DNA from: Rhizobium sp. BK650
GTDB taxonomy: Bacteria; Pseudomonadota; Alphaproteobacteria; Rhizobiales; Rhizobiaceae
Length of the DNA: 64,000 nt
Reading direction: 5' to 3'
Assembly: GCF_014195325.1 (NCBI RefSeq)
Contig: NZ_JACIBK010000002.1
Location: forward strand, 372,001 to 436,000
Part shown: piece after piece, positions 1-9,852 of the stretch
Layout: each line of letters begins with the position of its first letter
Numbering within the stretch: the first letter of the stretch is position 1
Translations under genes and position numbers: made by a program
Notes under the pieces: generated by a model
Seen by the model: only the letters and a program-made list of their open reading frames with translations
The model's database searches: none
What the model was told of the DNA's origin: nothing

Positions 1-46
1 CTGGCGTCGTTATTCCCTCCGCATTTGCGCCAGATAGAGATCTCCC

Positions 47-1546
47 ATGACTTCCCAGCAGACCGACAATGCCCTCCGGCAGCGCCTCGACTTCATTGAA
101 CTCGACGATGAAGCGCGCAAGAACCTGCGGGAACTGCGCCCGGCGATCTCGGAGCTCCTCGGCGATGCGCTGGACAGGTTCTACAACAAGCTTGCCAAGA
201 CCCCGGCTGTCTCGGGGTTCTTTTCCGACAAGGCTCACATGGGCCATGCGAAGAAGCGCCAGCAGGAGCATTGGGGCAATCTTTCAGGCGGCAATTTCGA
301 TCAGAACTATGTGAACGGCGTCACGGCCGTTGGCCGCACCCATGCCCGCATCGGCCTGGAGCCGCGCTGGTATATCGGCGGCTATGCCCTTATCATGTCG
401 GATCTCGTCCGCGGCCTAATGGAAAAGCAATGGCCCTCGCTCTTCGCTCGCCAGCAGGGAAAGGCGCTTGCCGAGAAGCTGACCGCCGTCGTCAAGGCAG
501 CGATGCTCGATATGGACTATTCCATCTCGGTCTATCTGGACGCCCTTGATGAAAAACGCCGCTCGCTGGAAGAAGAGCGTGCTCGTACCGAAGCCGATCA
601 GGCCTTGGCGCTGGAGCACCTGCGCCATGGTCTCGAAGCTCTGTCGCGTGGTGACCTCGAAGCGACGCTTCCTTCGGACCTGCCCGGAAATTTCCGTGGA
701 ATGGCCGAGGACTACAACAGGGCCGTCAGCGCCCTCCGGGAGAGCTTCACCTCCGTTCGCGCGACATCCAGCCACATTCTCGAAGGCGCCGATGTGATTT
801 CCAAGGCCGGCGACGATCTCGCCTTGCGCACCGCCCAGCAGGCAGCCGGCGTCGAGCAAAGCTCCGCTGCCCTTCAGCAGCTTTCGGTCAGCGTTAGCCA
901 GACTGCCGCCAATGCCGAGAAGGCATCCGGTGCCGTACGTGAAACGCAGGAGAGGGCCAAGAATTCCGGTGAGCTCGTCACCAGTGCCGTTTCAGCCATG
1001 GCGGGCATCGAGAAGTCTGCCACCGAGATCGCCAAGATCATCGGCGTCATTGACGAGATTGCCTTCCAGACCAACCTGCTGGCACTGAACGCCGGTGTCG
1101 AGGCCGCACGTGCCGGCGATGCCGGAAAAGGCTTTGCCGTCGTCGCGCAGGAGGTCCGTCAACTGGCCCAACGTACGGCAGATGCCGCCAAGGAAATCAA
1201 GAACCTGATTTCCCAAAGCTCGGAGCAGGTCAATGAAGGCGTCAATATCGTCAGCAGCACAGGAGAAGCGCTGAGCGACATGATCAGTCGTATCGACATT
1301 ATCAACAGCTTCGTCGCTGATATTGCCGCGGCCGCCCGCGACCAAGCGACGGGTGTGAACGAAGTCAGCGTCGCAATTCGCAACATGGACACGATCACCC
1401 AGCAGAATTCCGGCATGGTGGAGCGTACCTCGGCAGAAACGCGCAGACTGAAGGACGAAGTTGAGAGCCTCATCGAGCTTCTTCAGCATTTCCGCGCACG
1501 CGTCGAAGGCCGGCAGGGAGCCGCTGCCACGCGCCGGGCGGCGTAA
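47..1546 (+). CDS. Globin-coupled soluble chemoreceptor (HemAT-like)
   Basis: Cytoplasmic oxygen/heme-sensing chemotaxis transducer of 499 aa. Residues about 10-165 form a protoglobin sensor domain, with His99 in [12 protein letters not shown] as the predicted heme-ligating proximal histidine. A HAMP-like linker follows (about 195-235), then the methyl-accepting signalling domain, whose hairpin tip reads [20 protein letters not shown] near residue 340. There is no signal peptide or membrane segment, so it should signal from the cytosol to CheA/CheW. The ATG is preceded by a weak GAGA-type ribosome site. It lacks the C-terminal NWEEF tether present in the second receptor of this window. No che genes are nearby, so it is an orphan receptor feeding a cluster located elsewhere. 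Heme binding is inferred from the family. Confidence 0.93.
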   Translation: MTSQQTDNALRQRLDFIELDDEARKNLRELRPAISELLGDALDRFYNKLAKTPAVSGFFSDKAHMGHAKKRQQEHWGNLSGGNFDQNYVNGVTAVGRTHARIGLEPRWYIGGYALIMSDLVRGLMEKQWPSLFARQQGKALAEKLTAVVKAAMLDMDYSISVYLDALDEKRRSLEEERARTEADQALALEHLRHGLEALSRGDLEATLPSDLPGNFRGMAEDYNRAVSALRESFTSVRATSSHILEGADVISKAGDDLALRTAQQAAGVEQSSAALQQLSVSVSQTAANAEKASGAVRETQERAKNSGELVTSAVSAMAGIEKSATEIAKIIGVIDEIAFQTNLLALNAGVEAARAGDAGKGFAVVAQEVRQLAQRTADAAKEIKNLISQSSEQVNEGVNIVSSTGEALSDMISRIDIINSFVADIAAAARDQATGVNEVSVAIRNMDTITQQNSGMVERTSAETRRLKDEVESLIELLQHFRARVEGRQGAAATRRAA

Positions 1547-1642
1547 TTAACCGAAATAAAATCCGGGTAGGTACTGCAAAAAACCGCGATCCCTGCCCGG
1601 CAGATGATTCCCTAGTCTAAAAAGATGCGTTATGGGAACGCC

Positions 1643-2158
1643 ATGACCATCAAGCCACTCATCATTCTTCCCGATCCCGTCCTTCGTCAGGTTTCCAAGC
1701 CGATCGAGCGAGTGGACGCCGATCTCCAGCGTCTGTCCGACGACATGCTGGAAACCATGTATGATGCGCCGGGCATCGGCCTTGCCGCGATTCAAATCGG
1801 TGTGCCGCGCCGCATGCTCGTCATCGATCTGTCGAAAGAAGGTGAGGAGAAGCAGCCGCTCGTCTTCATCAACCCGGAGATCGTCAGTTCCTCGGAGGAC
1901 CGTTCCGTCTATGAGGAAGGTTGCTTGTCCATTCCCGACTATTATGCGGAAGTCGAGCGTCCTGCGAAGGTTACGGTCAAATATCTGGACCGTGAAGGCA
2001 AGGAACAGAGCGTGGAGGCCGACGGCCTTTTGGCGACCTGCCTCCAGCATGAGATCGATCACCTGAACGGCGTGCTCTTCATCGATCATATTTCGCGGCT
2101 GAAGCGCGAGATGGTGATCAAGAAGTTCACCAAGGCTGCCAAGTCCAAGGCGCTCTGA
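1643..2158 (+). CDS. def: Peptide deformylase
   Basis: Removes the N-formyl group from new proteins (metalloenzyme, 171 aa). All three family motifs are visible: [10 protein letters not shown] (residues 44-53), EGCLS with metal ligand Cys94, and HEIDH with ligands His136 and His140 and catalytic Glu137. An in-frame ATG lies 18 bases upstream at 1625, but the 1643 start gives the usual MTIKPLI beginning. It is the first gene of a translation-linked run with fmt and truA; deformylase and formyltransferase carry out opposite steps of the formyl-methionine cycle and are commonly adjacent. The gap to fmt is about 100 bases. Confidence 0.97.
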   Translation: MTIKPLIILPDPVLRQVSKPIERVDADLQRLSDDMLETMYDAPGIGLAAIQIGVPRRMLVIDLSKEGEEKQPLVFINPEIVSSSEDRSVYEEGCLSIPDYYAEVERPAKVTVKYLDREGKEQSVEADGLLATCLQHEIDHLNGVLFIDHISRLKREMVIKKFTKAAKSKAL

Positions 2159-2256
2159 GCCGACCCCGCGGCGGTGATACAATAGATTTCGAGCGGGCTT
2201 GATTGTAAGCCGGCAAACCCGTTTGAAGACGGTTGATCCTCAATTGGCGAGATAGA

Positions 2257-3192
2257 ATGTCTCTTCGTATCGTTTTCATGGGCACGCCTGATTTTTCCGT
2301 CCCGACGCTGCGCCTGCTCGTCGAAGCCGGCCACCAGATCGTGGCCGTCTATACCCAGCCGCCCCGACCCGGTGGACGGCGGGGGCTCGATCTTCAGAAA
2401 TCGCCGGTGCATCAGGCGGCCGAGTTGCTGGGCCTGCCGGTGTTCACGCCGATCAATTTCAAGGATCCGGAGGAGCGTGAGCGCTTCCGTGGGCTGCGTG
2501 CGGATGTCGGCGTCGTTGTCGCCTATGGCCTGTTGCTGCCCGAAGCGATCCTCACCGGCACGCGTTACGGCTGCTATAACGGCCATGCCTCGCTGCTGCC
2601 GCGCTGGCGCGGTGCGGCTCCCATCCAGCGAGCGATCCTGGCAGGCGATACAAAGACCGGCATGATGATCATGAAGATGGATAAAGGCCTCGATACCGGC
2701 GACGTGGCACTGACGCGGGAGGTCGAGATCGGCCCCAACATGACGGCCGGCGAGCTGCATGACAGGCTGATGTATATCGGCGCAAAGGCAATGGCCGAAG
2801 CCATGGTCAAGCTTGAGATGAACGACCTGCCACTGACCCCGCAGCCAGCTGAAGGCGTGCTCTATGCCGCCAAGATCGACAAGGCGGAAACGCGCATCGA
2901 TTTCAGCCGTGACGCCAAAGACGTCCACAATCACATTCGCGGTCTCGCGCCGTTCCCCGGCGCCTGGTTTGAACTCGATAGCAACGGCAAGACGGAGCGC
3001 GTCAAGGTGCTCGGCTCGGAGCTTGCGACGGGTGAGGGCACAGCCGGCACGCTTCTGACGGACGATCTCGTAGTTGCCTGCGGCGCAGGCGCCGTCAGCC
3101 TCACCAAGCTTCAGAAAGCCGGTGGCAAGCCGCTTGCCGCGGCCGACTTCCTGCGTGGTACGCCGCTTGCCACGGGTACGAGGCTTACCTGA
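2257..3192 (+). CDS. fmt: Methionyl-tRNA formyltransferase
   Basis: Transfers a formyl group from 10-formyl-tetrahydrofolate to initiator Met-tRNA (311 aa). The N-terminal formyltransferase domain starts with [15 protein letters not shown] and carries the catalytic segment [19 protein letters not shown] (about residues 108-126). The C-terminal tRNA-binding domain starts near residue 205. A frame extension to a TTG at 2233 exists, but the ATG at 2257 gives the standard length and N-terminus. Its TGA overlaps the truA ATG by one base (TGATG), so the two genes are probably translationally coupled. Confidence 0.97.
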   Translation: MSLRIVFMGTPDFSVPTLRLLVEAGHQIVAVYTQPPRPGGRRGLDLQKSPVHQAAELLGLPVFTPINFKDPEERERFRGLRADVGVVVAYGLLLPEAILTGTRYGCYNGHASLLPRWRGAAPIQRAILAGDTKTGMMIMKMDKGLDTGDVALTREVEIGPNMTAGELHDRLMYIGAKAMAEAMVKLEMNDLPLTPQPAEGVLYAAKIDKAETRIDFSRDAKDVHNHIRGLAPFPGAWFELDSNGKTERVKVLGSELATGEGTAGTLLTDDLVVACGAGAVSLTKLQKAGGKPLAAADFLRGTPLATGTRLT

Positions 3193-3998
3193 TGCCGCGA
3201 TACCGCATGATCGTCGAATATGACGGCGGCCCCTATGTCGGCTGGCAGCGCCAGGACAATGGGCCTTCCGTGCAGGGCGCGATTGAACAGGCGATCTTCT
3301 CGGCATCAGGCGACACCGTTTCCATCCGCGGCGCGGGGCGCACCGATTCCGGCGTTCATGCTCTGGGGCAGGTCATCCACGCCGATCTTTCGAAGGAATG
3401 GTCGCCTTTCAAGCTGCAGAATGCGCTGAACGCTCATCTGAAGCTTGCCGGCGAAAAAGTGGCGATCTTGAATGCCGAAGTTGCAAGCGAATTCTTCGAC
3501 GCCCGCTTTTCCGCACTCCGCCGGCATTATCTCTATCGCATCATCAGTCGCCGCGCGCCACTGGCGTTGGAAGCGGGCAAGGCTTGGTGGGTGCCGAAGG
3601 TGCTCGATCACGAGATCATGCATGCTGCAGCCCAGACGCTCGTTGGAAAGCACGATTTTTCCACCTTTCGTTCTGCGCACTGCCAGGCAAACAGCCCGGT
3701 GCGCACGCTCGACCGGCTGGATGTGACGCGCAGCGGCGAGCTGATCGAGATTCGCGCTACCGCCCAGAGCTTCCTGCACAATCAGATCCGCTCCTTCGCC
3801 GGAACGCTGAAGCTCGCAGGCGAGGGCAAGTGGACGCCTGGCGATGTGCGGGCAGCGCTCGACGCACGCGATCGCAAGGCCTGCGGTCCTGTGGCGCCGC
3901 CGGACGGGCTCTACTTCATGCAGGTCGATTATCCTGAAGTGATCACCGATCGCCGCAAACATGTGGATGACAACGATGACGGTGACGATCTATCATAA
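3192..3998 (+). CDS. truA: tRNA pseudouridine(38-40) synthase
   Basis: Makes pseudouridine at positions 38-40 in the tRNA anticodon arm (268 aa). The catalytic aspartate is Asp52 in [11 protein letters not shown]. The N-terminus [12 protein letters not shown] and the YIGW-like YVGWQRQ stretch are typical of TruA. The acidic tail [12 protein letters not shown] extends past the usual family end, and its coding bases also encode the start of the overlapping arsC. The start overlaps the fmt stop. Third gene of the def-fmt-truA group. Confidence 0.97.
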   Translation: MPRYRMIVEYDGGPYVGWQRQDNGPSVQGAIEQAIFSASGDTVSIRGAGRTDSGVHALGQVIHADLSKEWSPFKLQNALNAHLKLAGEKVAILNAEVASEFFDARFSALRRHYLYRIISRRAPLALEAGKAWWVPKVLDHEIMHAAAQTLVGKHDFSTFRSAHCQANSPVRTLDRLDVTRSGELIEIRATAQSFLHNQIRSFAGTLKLAGEGKWTPGDVRAALDARDRKACGPVAPPDGLYFMQVDYPEVITDRRKHVDDNDDGDDLS

Positions 3999-4380
3999 TC
4001 CCGCATGCGGCACGTCGCGCAATACGTTGGCGATGATCCGCCAGTCCGGCGAGGAGCCTCAGATTATCGAATATCTGAAGACGCCTCCTGCGCGCGAAAA
4101 GCTTGTCGAGTTGATCACTGCGATGCGCATCTCCGTCCGCGATCTGCTACGTCAGAAGGGAACGCCCTATGATGAACTGGGGCTGGACAAACCTGATCTG
4201 AGCGATGAACAATTGCTCGATGCGATGATGGCGCATCCGATCCTTATCAACAGGCCGATCGTGGTGACGGAAAAGGGCGCGCGCTTGTGCCGCCCATCTG
4301 AAGCGGTGCTAGAAATTCTGCCCAATCCAGATATCGGAGCCTTCACCAAGGAAGATGGTGAAATCGTCAACCTGAGCTGA
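3976..4380 (+). CDS. arsC: Arsenate reductase, glutaredoxin-coupled (ArsC/Spx family)
   Basis: Predicted thioredoxin-fold reductase of 134 aa with the catalytic cysteine in [15 protein letters not shown] (Cys11). The later segment [16 protein letters not shown] matches the ArsC C-terminal half. Three in-frame ATGs (3961, 3967, 3976) are possible; the last gives the usual MTVTIYHNP start. All of them lie inside truA, so translation is probably coupled to it. No arsenite pump or ArsR partner is adjacent. Rhizobial genomes often keep such an isolated copy, and the physiological substrate is therefore less certain than the fold. Confidence 0.9.
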   Translation: MTVTIYHNPACGTSRNTLAMIRQSGEEPQIIEYLKTPPAREKLVELITAMRISVRDLLRQKGTPYDELGLDKPDLSDEQLLDAMMAHPILINRPIVVTEKGARLCRPSEAVLEILPNPDIGAFTKEDGEIVNLS

Positions 4381-4977
4381 TCACGCCGGATAGATGCCCA
4401 GAAAATTCTGAAGATATTCCGACAGCATCATCGAAGGCACAAGGAGCACCAGCGTCAGGGCGCCGACCATCAGAGCATGGCCGTGGCAGATCATCCTGAG
4501 GATACGCGCCAGCACAAAGACCTGTGCCAGCATGAAAACCAGCAGCAGGAGTGAAACGACGCCGACGGAGCCGGGCAGGAAGAAGACCAACGCCAGCAGC
4601 AGCCCGTTAATATAGGCGAGCGGGACGCCAAGCCAATTTACGCTGACGACGAGAGGCGCAAAGCGCTCGCCCATGCGGAAGGCAAGCAGCAGCAGGCCGG
4701 CGAAGACAAGCGGCACGAACCAGTTCGCGAGCTCGACGAGCCCAAGCCGGAAATAGAAGGGAAATCCGACATCCGTCTCCGGCGGCATGGATCGTAGAAA
4801 CGCATTGCGCCACCAGAGCCAGGAAATGCCCGTCGGCGGCAGGCACCAGACGATTGCCCAGAACGATCGGTCGACACCGCGATCAGATATGTCCAGGAAT
4901 CTAAAGCCGCGCTGATCGAGCTTGATCAGCAACCAGATGCCGGCGAGATAATATTGAACCTCTCTAAAGCCCGGCAT
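4381..4977 (-). CDS. Hypothetical inner-membrane protein
   Basis: A 198-aa protein that I do not recognise by family. About five hydrophobic helices are visible: one weak stretch near [17 protein letters not shown], then four strong ones covering [49 protein letters not shown] and [14 protein letters not shown]. It is translated from an ATG at 4977 that lies inside the end of dapE (14-base overlap), with an in-frame TTG six bases upstream. It is therefore very likely co-transcribed and coupled with dapE. Its stop codon directly abuts the stop of arsC on the other strand, leaving no room for a terminator. No catalytic motif is visible. Confidence 0.75.
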   Translation of the reverse strand: MPGFREVQYYLAGIWLLIKLDQRGFRFLDISDRGVDRSFWAIVWCLPPTGISWLWWRNAFLRSMPPETDVGFPFYFRLGLVELANWFVPLVFAGLLLLAFRMGERFAPLVVSVNWLGVPLAYINGLLLALVFFLPGSVGVVSLLLLVFMLAQVFVLARILRMICHGHALMVGALTLVLLVPSMMLSEYLQNFLGIYPA

Positions 4978-6157
4978 TCGCAAACCATCGTTCGATGAAG
5001 GTCTCGTAGATCGCCGTCAGCGTCTCCAGATCCGCAACGGCGACCCGCTCGTCGACCATGTGCATGGTCTGACCGACAAGACCGAATTCCACGACCGGGC
5101 AATAATCCTTGATGAAGCGCGCGTCCGAGGTGCCGCCTGTGGTCGATAGTGCCGGCGATGCGCCCGTGACGCTTTCGACAGCTGACGACAATGAGGCGAT
5201 CAGAGCGTTGTTACGCGTCAGGAAGACATGGCTCGGGCGGTCGGCCCAGATGATTTCGTATTTCACCGGCTCGCGGTCCGGCCGCAAAGCGCCGTCAGCG
5301 GCGGCCGCATCGAGGCGCCTGATGATCTCGGACCGCAGCGTATCGGCCGTCCAGGTGTCGTTGAAACGGATGTTGAAGCTCGCAGAAGCCCTAGCCGGAA
5401 TGACATTCGTCGCCGGATTGCCGACATCGATGGTCGTTACTTCGAGGTTGGACGGCTGGAAATTGTCGGTGCCTGCGTCGAAGGGCGGATCCATGAGCGC
5501 CTGGGTCAGCTGCAGCATGCCACGCACGGGATTGTCGGCAAGATGCGGATAGGCGGCATGGCCCTGCACCCCATGCACGACGATCTTTCCGGAGAGCGAA
5601 CCGCGACGGCCGATCTTGATCATGTCGCCGAGCTTGTTCGGGTTGGTCGGCTCGCCGACGACGCAGGCATCCCACGTCTCGCCGCGTTCAGCCGCCCATT
5701 GTAAGAGTTTGATCGTGCCGTTGATCGATGGACCTTCCTCGTCTCCGGTGATGAGGAAGGAAATCGAACCTTTCGGCGCGCCATGCTTTCCGACATGCCG
5801 GGCGACGGCGGCTGCAAAGCAGGCAATGCCGCCCTTCATGTCGACCGCGCCGCGACCGAAAAGCTCACCGTCGGAAATCTCGGCGGCAAAGGGTGGATGC
5901 GTCCAGGCATCTTCGTCGCCGATCGGCACCACATCGGTATGTCCCGCAAACATCAGATGCGGTCCTTCTGTACCGAGGCGGGCGTAGAGGTTTTCGACGT
6001 CGGGCGTGCCGGTCTCTTTCGCTACCATCCGATTGACTTTGAAACCGAGCGGCGAAAGCATGGCTTCCAGCGCAGACAGCGCTCCGCCCTCCGCCGGCGT
6101 CACGGACGGGCAGCGGATCAATGTCTGAAGATTGGCAACAGGGTTCGTGGCGGTCAT
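4964..6157 (-). CDS. dapE: Succinyl-diaminopimelate desuccinylase
   Basis: Dinuclear zinc M20-family hydrolase (397 aa) that releases L,L-diaminopimelate from its N-succinyl form in the lysine and peptidoglycan pathway. The first metal motif is [10 protein letters not shown]. The second is [10 protein letters not shown], with the general-base glutamate. The dimerisation domain lies in the middle and the last metal histidine is in the QTMHMVDE segment. The frame can be extended to a TTG at 6187, but the ATG at 6157 gives the usual start ([21 protein letters not shown]). It lies 102 bases after dapD, which makes the preceding pathway intermediate. Confidence 0.96.
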   Translation of the reverse strand: MTATNPVANLQTLIRCPSVTPAEGGALSALEAMLSPLGFKVNRMVAKETGTPDVENLYARLGTEGPHLMFAGHTDVVPIGDEDAWTHPPFAAEISDGELFGRGAVDMKGGIACFAAAVARHVGKHGAPKGSISFLITGDEEGPSINGTIKLLQWAAERGETWDACVVGEPTNPNKLGDMIKIGRRGSLSGKIVVHGVQGHAAYPHLADNPVRGMLQLTQALMDPPFDAGTDNFQPSNLEVTTIDVGNPATNVIPARASASFNIRFNDTWTADTLRSEIIRRLDAAAADGALRPDREPVKYEIIWADRPSHVFLTRNNALIASLSSAVESVTGASPALSTTGGTSDARFIKDYCPVVEFGLVGQTMHMVDERVAVADLETLTAIYETFIERWFANAGL

Positions 6158-6259
6158 GGCGGTCGAATTATCTAGTGGGAATGGCAAAGACGTGGCAAAG
6201 CGCGAGCCGCCTTGCCCAAAAAGACGCCGACTGTTTACCGGATCAATATCGGCCTGTCA

Positions 6260-7117
6260 TCAATCGCGGAGCAGTTCGTTAATGCCCGTCTTGGAACGGG
6301 TCTGTTCATCAACGCGCTTGACGATGACTGCGCAATAGAGGTTCGGCGCCGGCTGGCCGTTCGCCATGGTCTTGTCCGATGGCAGGGAGCCTGCAACGAC
6401 GACGGAATAGGGCGGTACTTCGCCATAGGTGATTTCGCCGGTGGCACGGTCGACGATCTTGGTCGACTTGCCGATGAACACGCCCATGCCGAGCACCGAG
6501 CCTTCACGCACGATGCAGCCTTCGACCACTTCCGAACGGGCGCCGATGAAGCAATTGTCCTCGATGATCGTCGGGCCGGCCTGCATCGGCTCCAGAACGC
6601 CGCCGATGCCGACGCCGCCGGAGAGATGCACATGCTTGCCGATCTGCGCGCAGGAGCCGACGGTCGCCCAGGTATCGACCATCGTGCCTTCGCCGACATA
6701 AGCCCCCAGATTGACGAAAGACGGCATCAGGATAGCGTTAGGAGCGATATAGGCCGAGCGGCGTACGACCGCATTCGGCACGGCACGGAAGCCGGCAGCG
6801 CGGAACTGGTTCTCGCCCCAACCTTCAAACTTCGAGGGAACCTTGTCCCACCAGGTTGCCTGGCCGGGGCCGCCCTTGACGACTTCCATGTCGTTGAGGC
6901 GGAAGGAGAGCAGCACGGCCTTCTTCAGCCATTGATTGACTTTCCAGGCGCCGTCGGCGCCGCGTTCGGCCACGCGTGCCTTGCCCTCGTCGAGCAAATT
7001 TAGAGCCGCCTCGACGGCATCGCGCACTTCGCCCTTCGTCGACGTGTTCACATTGTCGCGATTGTCGAAAGCGGTTTCGATGGTCTTTCCGAGGGATGGG
7101 AGGTCGATGGCGCTCAT
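6260..7117 (-). CDS. dapD: Tetrahydrodipicolinate N-succinyltransferase
   Basis: Uses succinyl-CoA to acylate tetrahydrodipicolinate in the succinylase branch of diaminopimelate synthesis (285 aa). It has a helical N-terminal domain and then a left-handed beta-helix built from hexapeptide repeats, seen from about residue 115 as [18 protein letters not shown] and continuing through GGVLEP and [11 protein letters not shown]. Length and start ([17 protein letters not shown]) fit the family. It is transcribed toward dapE and probably heads the dapD-dapE-membrane protein unit. The roughly 195-base divergent gap to the LOG gene should hold its promoter. Confidence 0.97.
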   Translation of the reverse strand: MSAIDLPSLGKTIETAFDNRDNVNTSTKGEVRDAVEAALNLLDEGKARVAERGADGAWKVNQWLKKAVLLSFRLNDMEVVKGGPGQATWWDKVPSKFEGWGENQFRAAGFRAVPNAVVRRSAYIAPNAILMPSFVNLGAYVGEGTMVDTWATVGSCAQIGKHVHLSGGVGIGGVLEPMQAGPTIIEDNCFIGARSEVVEGCIVREGSVLGMGVFIGKSTKIVDRATGEITYGEVPPYSVVVAGSLPSDKTMANGQPAPNLYCAVIVKRVDEQTRSKTGINELLRD

Positions 7118-7312
7118 GGGAATTCCTTAAACTTCGATCTATATCGTGGAGACAGCGGAGTCTCCGGAATTGCGGTTGGCGGGTTGTCACCCGATCTACA
7201 GCAAGCGCCCGTAAAATGGAATGATTTTTCGGACAAGATCATATCTGGATTCAAGGCGTTATAGCGACATATCCGATCACTTGTGACCGGTGACACTGAA
7301 AGGCATTTCGAT

Positions 7313-8179
7313 ATGGCAAAGGCAAGAAACGGTGGCGCGCGGCGCAAGGACGGTGTCTGGGATCCGTTGAAGAGCAGTTCGAGCGACAGGCAGCGCGCCG
7401 AAGCCGTTCCGAAGACGCCGCAGACGCTTTCGCCGGCCTATCGTCTTGCTTATGTGGACGAGGATTTCCTTTGCCGTGAGGAACTACGCCCGATCCGCCT
7501 GCAGCTCGAACTTCTGAAGGTGGAAATGCTGATGGCCGAGCGCGGCATCACGTCAACCGTCGTCATGTTCGGCGGCGCCCGTATTCCGGCTCCCGGGCAG
7601 AGCGCTTGGGCGGCCCGCAACGAGACTCAGCGTGCGAACCTCGAAGCCGCATCGGTCTATTACGACGAAGCCCGCAAATTCGCCCGTCTCTGCTCGCGCT
7701 ATGCAGCCGGCTTCGACTTCCGCGAATATGTCGTCGTCACCGGCGGTGGACCTGGCGTCATGGAAGCTGGTAACCGTGGTGCAGCCGATGAAGGCGCGCC
7801 CTCGATCGGTCTCAATATCGTGCTGCCGCATGAGCAAGCTCCGAATGCCTACGTGACGCCCGAGCTCAGCTTCAATTTCCACTATTTCGCGATCCGAAAG
7901 ATGCACTTCATGGTACGCGCTAAAGCGGTCGCGGTCTTCCCGGGCGGCTTCGGCACGCTAGATGAATTCTTCGAATGCCTGACCTTGATCCAGACCGGCC
8001 GCATGGAGCGTATCCCGCTGCTCCTTTTCGGCTCCAAATTCTGGCACAGTATCATCAATTTCGATGCGCTCGCCGAGTTCGGTACGATCGCGCCTGAAGA
8101 CGTAAACCTGATCAGCTTCGTCGATACGGCCGACGAGGCCTGGAAAATTGTGCAGGACTTTTATGAGCACCGCGAATAG
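7313..8179 (+). CDS. LOG-family protein (Rossmann nucleotide-binding)
   Basis: A 288-aa member of the LOG / lysine-decarboxylase-like family, whose characterised members release free base from cytokinin ribotides or act on other nucleotide monophosphates. The two signature motifs are present: GGGPGVMEAGNRGA and PGGFGTLDEFFE. An N-terminal extension of about 75 residues precedes the Rossmann domain, which makes it longer than plant LOG proteins (about 215 aa). A GTG at 7283 is in frame, but the ATG at 7313 (MAKARNGG) is preferred. Transcribed divergently from dapD. Whether it makes cytokinin is not decidable from sequence. Confidence 0.85.
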   Translation: MAKARNGGARRKDGVWDPLKSSSSDRQRAEAVPKTPQTLSPAYRLAYVDEDFLCREELRPIRLQLELLKVEMLMAERGITSTVVMFGGARIPAPGQSAWAARNETQRANLEAASVYYDEARKFARLCSRYAAGFDFREYVVVTGGGPGVMEAGNRGAADEGAPSIGLNIVLPHEQAPNAYVTPELSFNFHYFAIRKMHFMVRAKAVAVFPGGFGTLDEFFECLTLIQTGRMERIPLLLFGSKFWHSIINFDALAEFGTIAPEDVNLISFVDTADEAWKIVQDFYEHRE

Positions 8180-8230
8180 CGCACTTTCAGCGCGACTATG
8201 CGGTGTTTTTGCATCGTAGACTGCGTGAAA

Positions 8231-8261
8231 AAGCCCTCTCCCCCGGACGGGAAGAGGGCTT
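8231..8261 (-). terminator. Rho-independent terminator of the EF-hand gene
   Basis: Inverted repeat AAGCCCTCT / AGAGGGCTT around a 13-base loop. On the minus strand it is followed by a run of T (GGGCTTTTTCACG), so it best serves the EF-hand gene. On the plus strand it could also stop LOG-gene transcripts, but no T-run follows there. Confidence 0.75.
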
Positions 8262-8315
8262 CGAGTGAAGGTAAAACCCGACAATATTCAGTGAAGGACA
8301 ACCACTGCCTTACTA

Positions 8316-8939
8316 TTACAGGAAGGGGCGGTCGGGCATATCGTCTATCGAGATCACACCGTCCTTGTTGCGGTCCATACGATCGAAAAACTTGGTAAAG
8401 GCGGCTTCCGCCTCCTGCTTGCTGATCTGGCCGTTCTCATCGGTATCGATGCGATGCATCATCAGCGAAGCACCCATGATGCGCATGCGCATCTCGTGAC
8501 GACCGTCCCGGTCCGGGCGGCGATGATCATTGCTTTCAGCCATGTCAGGCGCGGCATCGTCATCAGCGTCGCCCTGCTTGACTGAGGCAGCTTCGCGGCG
8601 AGCCTTGAACTGAGCCTGACGGTATTCGCGGATTTCGCCAGGGGTCAACGAGCCATCATGATTAGTATCGATTGCGGCAAAGATCTTCTCCATGCCGTCG
8701 GTTGCCTCTTGCCTGGAAACCTGTCCGTCCTTGTTAGCGTCGAACTGCTTCAGCATGCGCACAAAGGCAATTTCGCGAAATGCGGCGCCACGTGGTCCGC
8801 CCATCATGCCATGCTCCATCTTTCCATGGTGTCCCGGACGATCAGGCCGGTCGCCCGGTGCTGCGAAGCTGGCCCCGGCGGCTGCGCCGAGAAGAAGAAC
8901 AGAAGAAAGCGCCGTCAGGATAAGCTTGTTGCGGTACAT
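8316..8939 (-). CDS. Secreted/periplasmic EF-hand protein
   Basis: A 207-aa protein with an N-terminal signal peptide (MYRNKLILTALSSVLLLGAA ending near ASFA-APG). Four EF-hand calcium loops can be read: DANKDGQVSRQE, DTNHDGSLTPGE, DTDENGQISKQE and DRNKDGVISIDD. Each has Asp at 1, Asp/Asn at 3 and 5, Gly at 6 and Glu/Asp at 12. A His/Asp-rich linker (HRRPDRDGRHEMRMR) joins the two pairs. Predicted calcium sensor or buffer outside the cytoplasm. An upstream extension to 9014 exists, but the ATG at 8939 is the one with a signal peptide. No partner gene is evident next to it. Confidence 0.88.
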   Translation of the reverse strand: MYRNKLILTALSSVLLLGAAAGASFAAPGDRPDRPGHHGKMEHGMMGGPRGAAFREIAFVRMLKQFDANKDGQVSRQEATDGMEKIFAAIDTNHDGSLTPGEIREYRQAQFKARREAASVKQGDADDDAAPDMAESNDHRRPDRDGRHEMRMRIMGASLMMHRIDTDENGQISKQEAEAAFTKFFDRMDRNKDGVISIDDMPDRPFL

Positions 8940-9041
8940 ATCAGTGCGTCCTTTCGTAGGATGTCCCTCATTACGAAAGGTAGGGCCGAAGACTGCCACA
9001 GCCCAATTAAACATCTGTAAGATGAATGAAATTTTGGTAAT

Positions 9042-9749
9042 TCAGGCGGTAATCTTCTTCAGAAAATCAGCAAGGTCGTCGGTGACGAAATCGATGTGAT
9101 CGTCCTCGCCGCTTGTCTTCTCCCACCATTCGACAACGGTATCTTCGAGATTGCGCGGCACGAGCAGAACGGTTTGCATGCCGAGCGCCTTTGGCACAGT
9201 CAGATTCCGCGGCAGATCCTCGAACATGGCCGCCTTGCCAGTTTCGACCTGCTTCAGCGCCGTGAACTTGTCGTAGGTCGCCTGCGCCGGCTTCGGCAGG
9301 TAGTCGGCTGCCACGATATCGAAGATGTCGTCGAAATGATCGAGAATGCCGAGTGCGCCGGCAGTCGCCTGCGCATGCCTGACGCTGCCATTGGTGAAGA
9401 TGAACTTCCTGCCCGGCAGGGATTTAATGGCTTCGGCAAGTTCCGGCTGCGGGGTCAGCGCCGAATAGTCGATCGCATGGGCTTTTTCGAGAAAGTCGTT
9501 GGGATCGACCCCGTGATGGATCATCAGACCCTGCAGCGTCGTGCCATGATCGTAGTAGTATTGCTTCTGCAGCTTTCGTGCCTCATCGTGATCCATCTGT
9601 AGGAGCGCCGAGACATAGGCGGTCATGTTCTTGTCGATCTGGGCGAACAGATTGACGTGATGCGGATAGAGCGTGTTGTCGAGGTCGAAGACCCATTCCG
9701 TTACATGCTCGAAATCGTTCTTGCTGGGCGTACGGTCGATCTTTGTCAT
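9042..9749 (-). CDS. Pyrimidine 5'-nucleotidase (HAD superfamily)
   Basis: A 235-aa HAD phosphatase of the SDT1/pyrimidine-nucleotidase branch. Motif I is VFDLDNTLYP (nucleophile and acid/base aspartates), motif II is IFTNGS, the conserved Lys is in YLPKP, and motif III is MFEDLPRNL. It is predicted to dephosphorylate UMP/CMP-type nucleotides in the cytoplasm, by family. It is transcribed alone between the EF-hand gene and the divergent ada gene. Confidence 0.9.
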   Translation of the reverse strand: MTKIDRTPSKNDFEHVTEWVFDLDNTLYPHHVNLFAQIDKNMTAYVSALLQMDHDEARKLQKQYYYDHGTTLQGLMIHHGVDPNDFLEKAHAIDYSALTPQPELAEAIKSLPGRKFIFTNGSVRHAQATAGALGILDHFDDIFDIVAADYLPKPAQATYDKFTALKQVETGKAAMFEDLPRNLTVPKALGMQTVLLVPRNLEDTVVEWWEKTSGEDDHIDFVTDDLADFLKKITA

Positions 9750-9852
9750 GGCCGCCCTTATGGCACGGCTGCGGCGTCAAGCAAATCACGAAGACAAAAT
9801 AGACGCCCGATTTTCGGCGGACGGCGCGAACGCGGGATGCTAGAAAGCGGGC

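Noticed and set aside
1562..1600. Hairpin CCGGGTAGG / CCTGCCCGG after the globin receptor
   Set aside because: The loop is 21 bases and no T-run follows, so it was not called a terminator.
2086..3306. 406-codon minus-strand frame across fmt
   Set aside because: fmt and truA are clear on the plus strand. The frame crosses gene boundaries and has no motifs.
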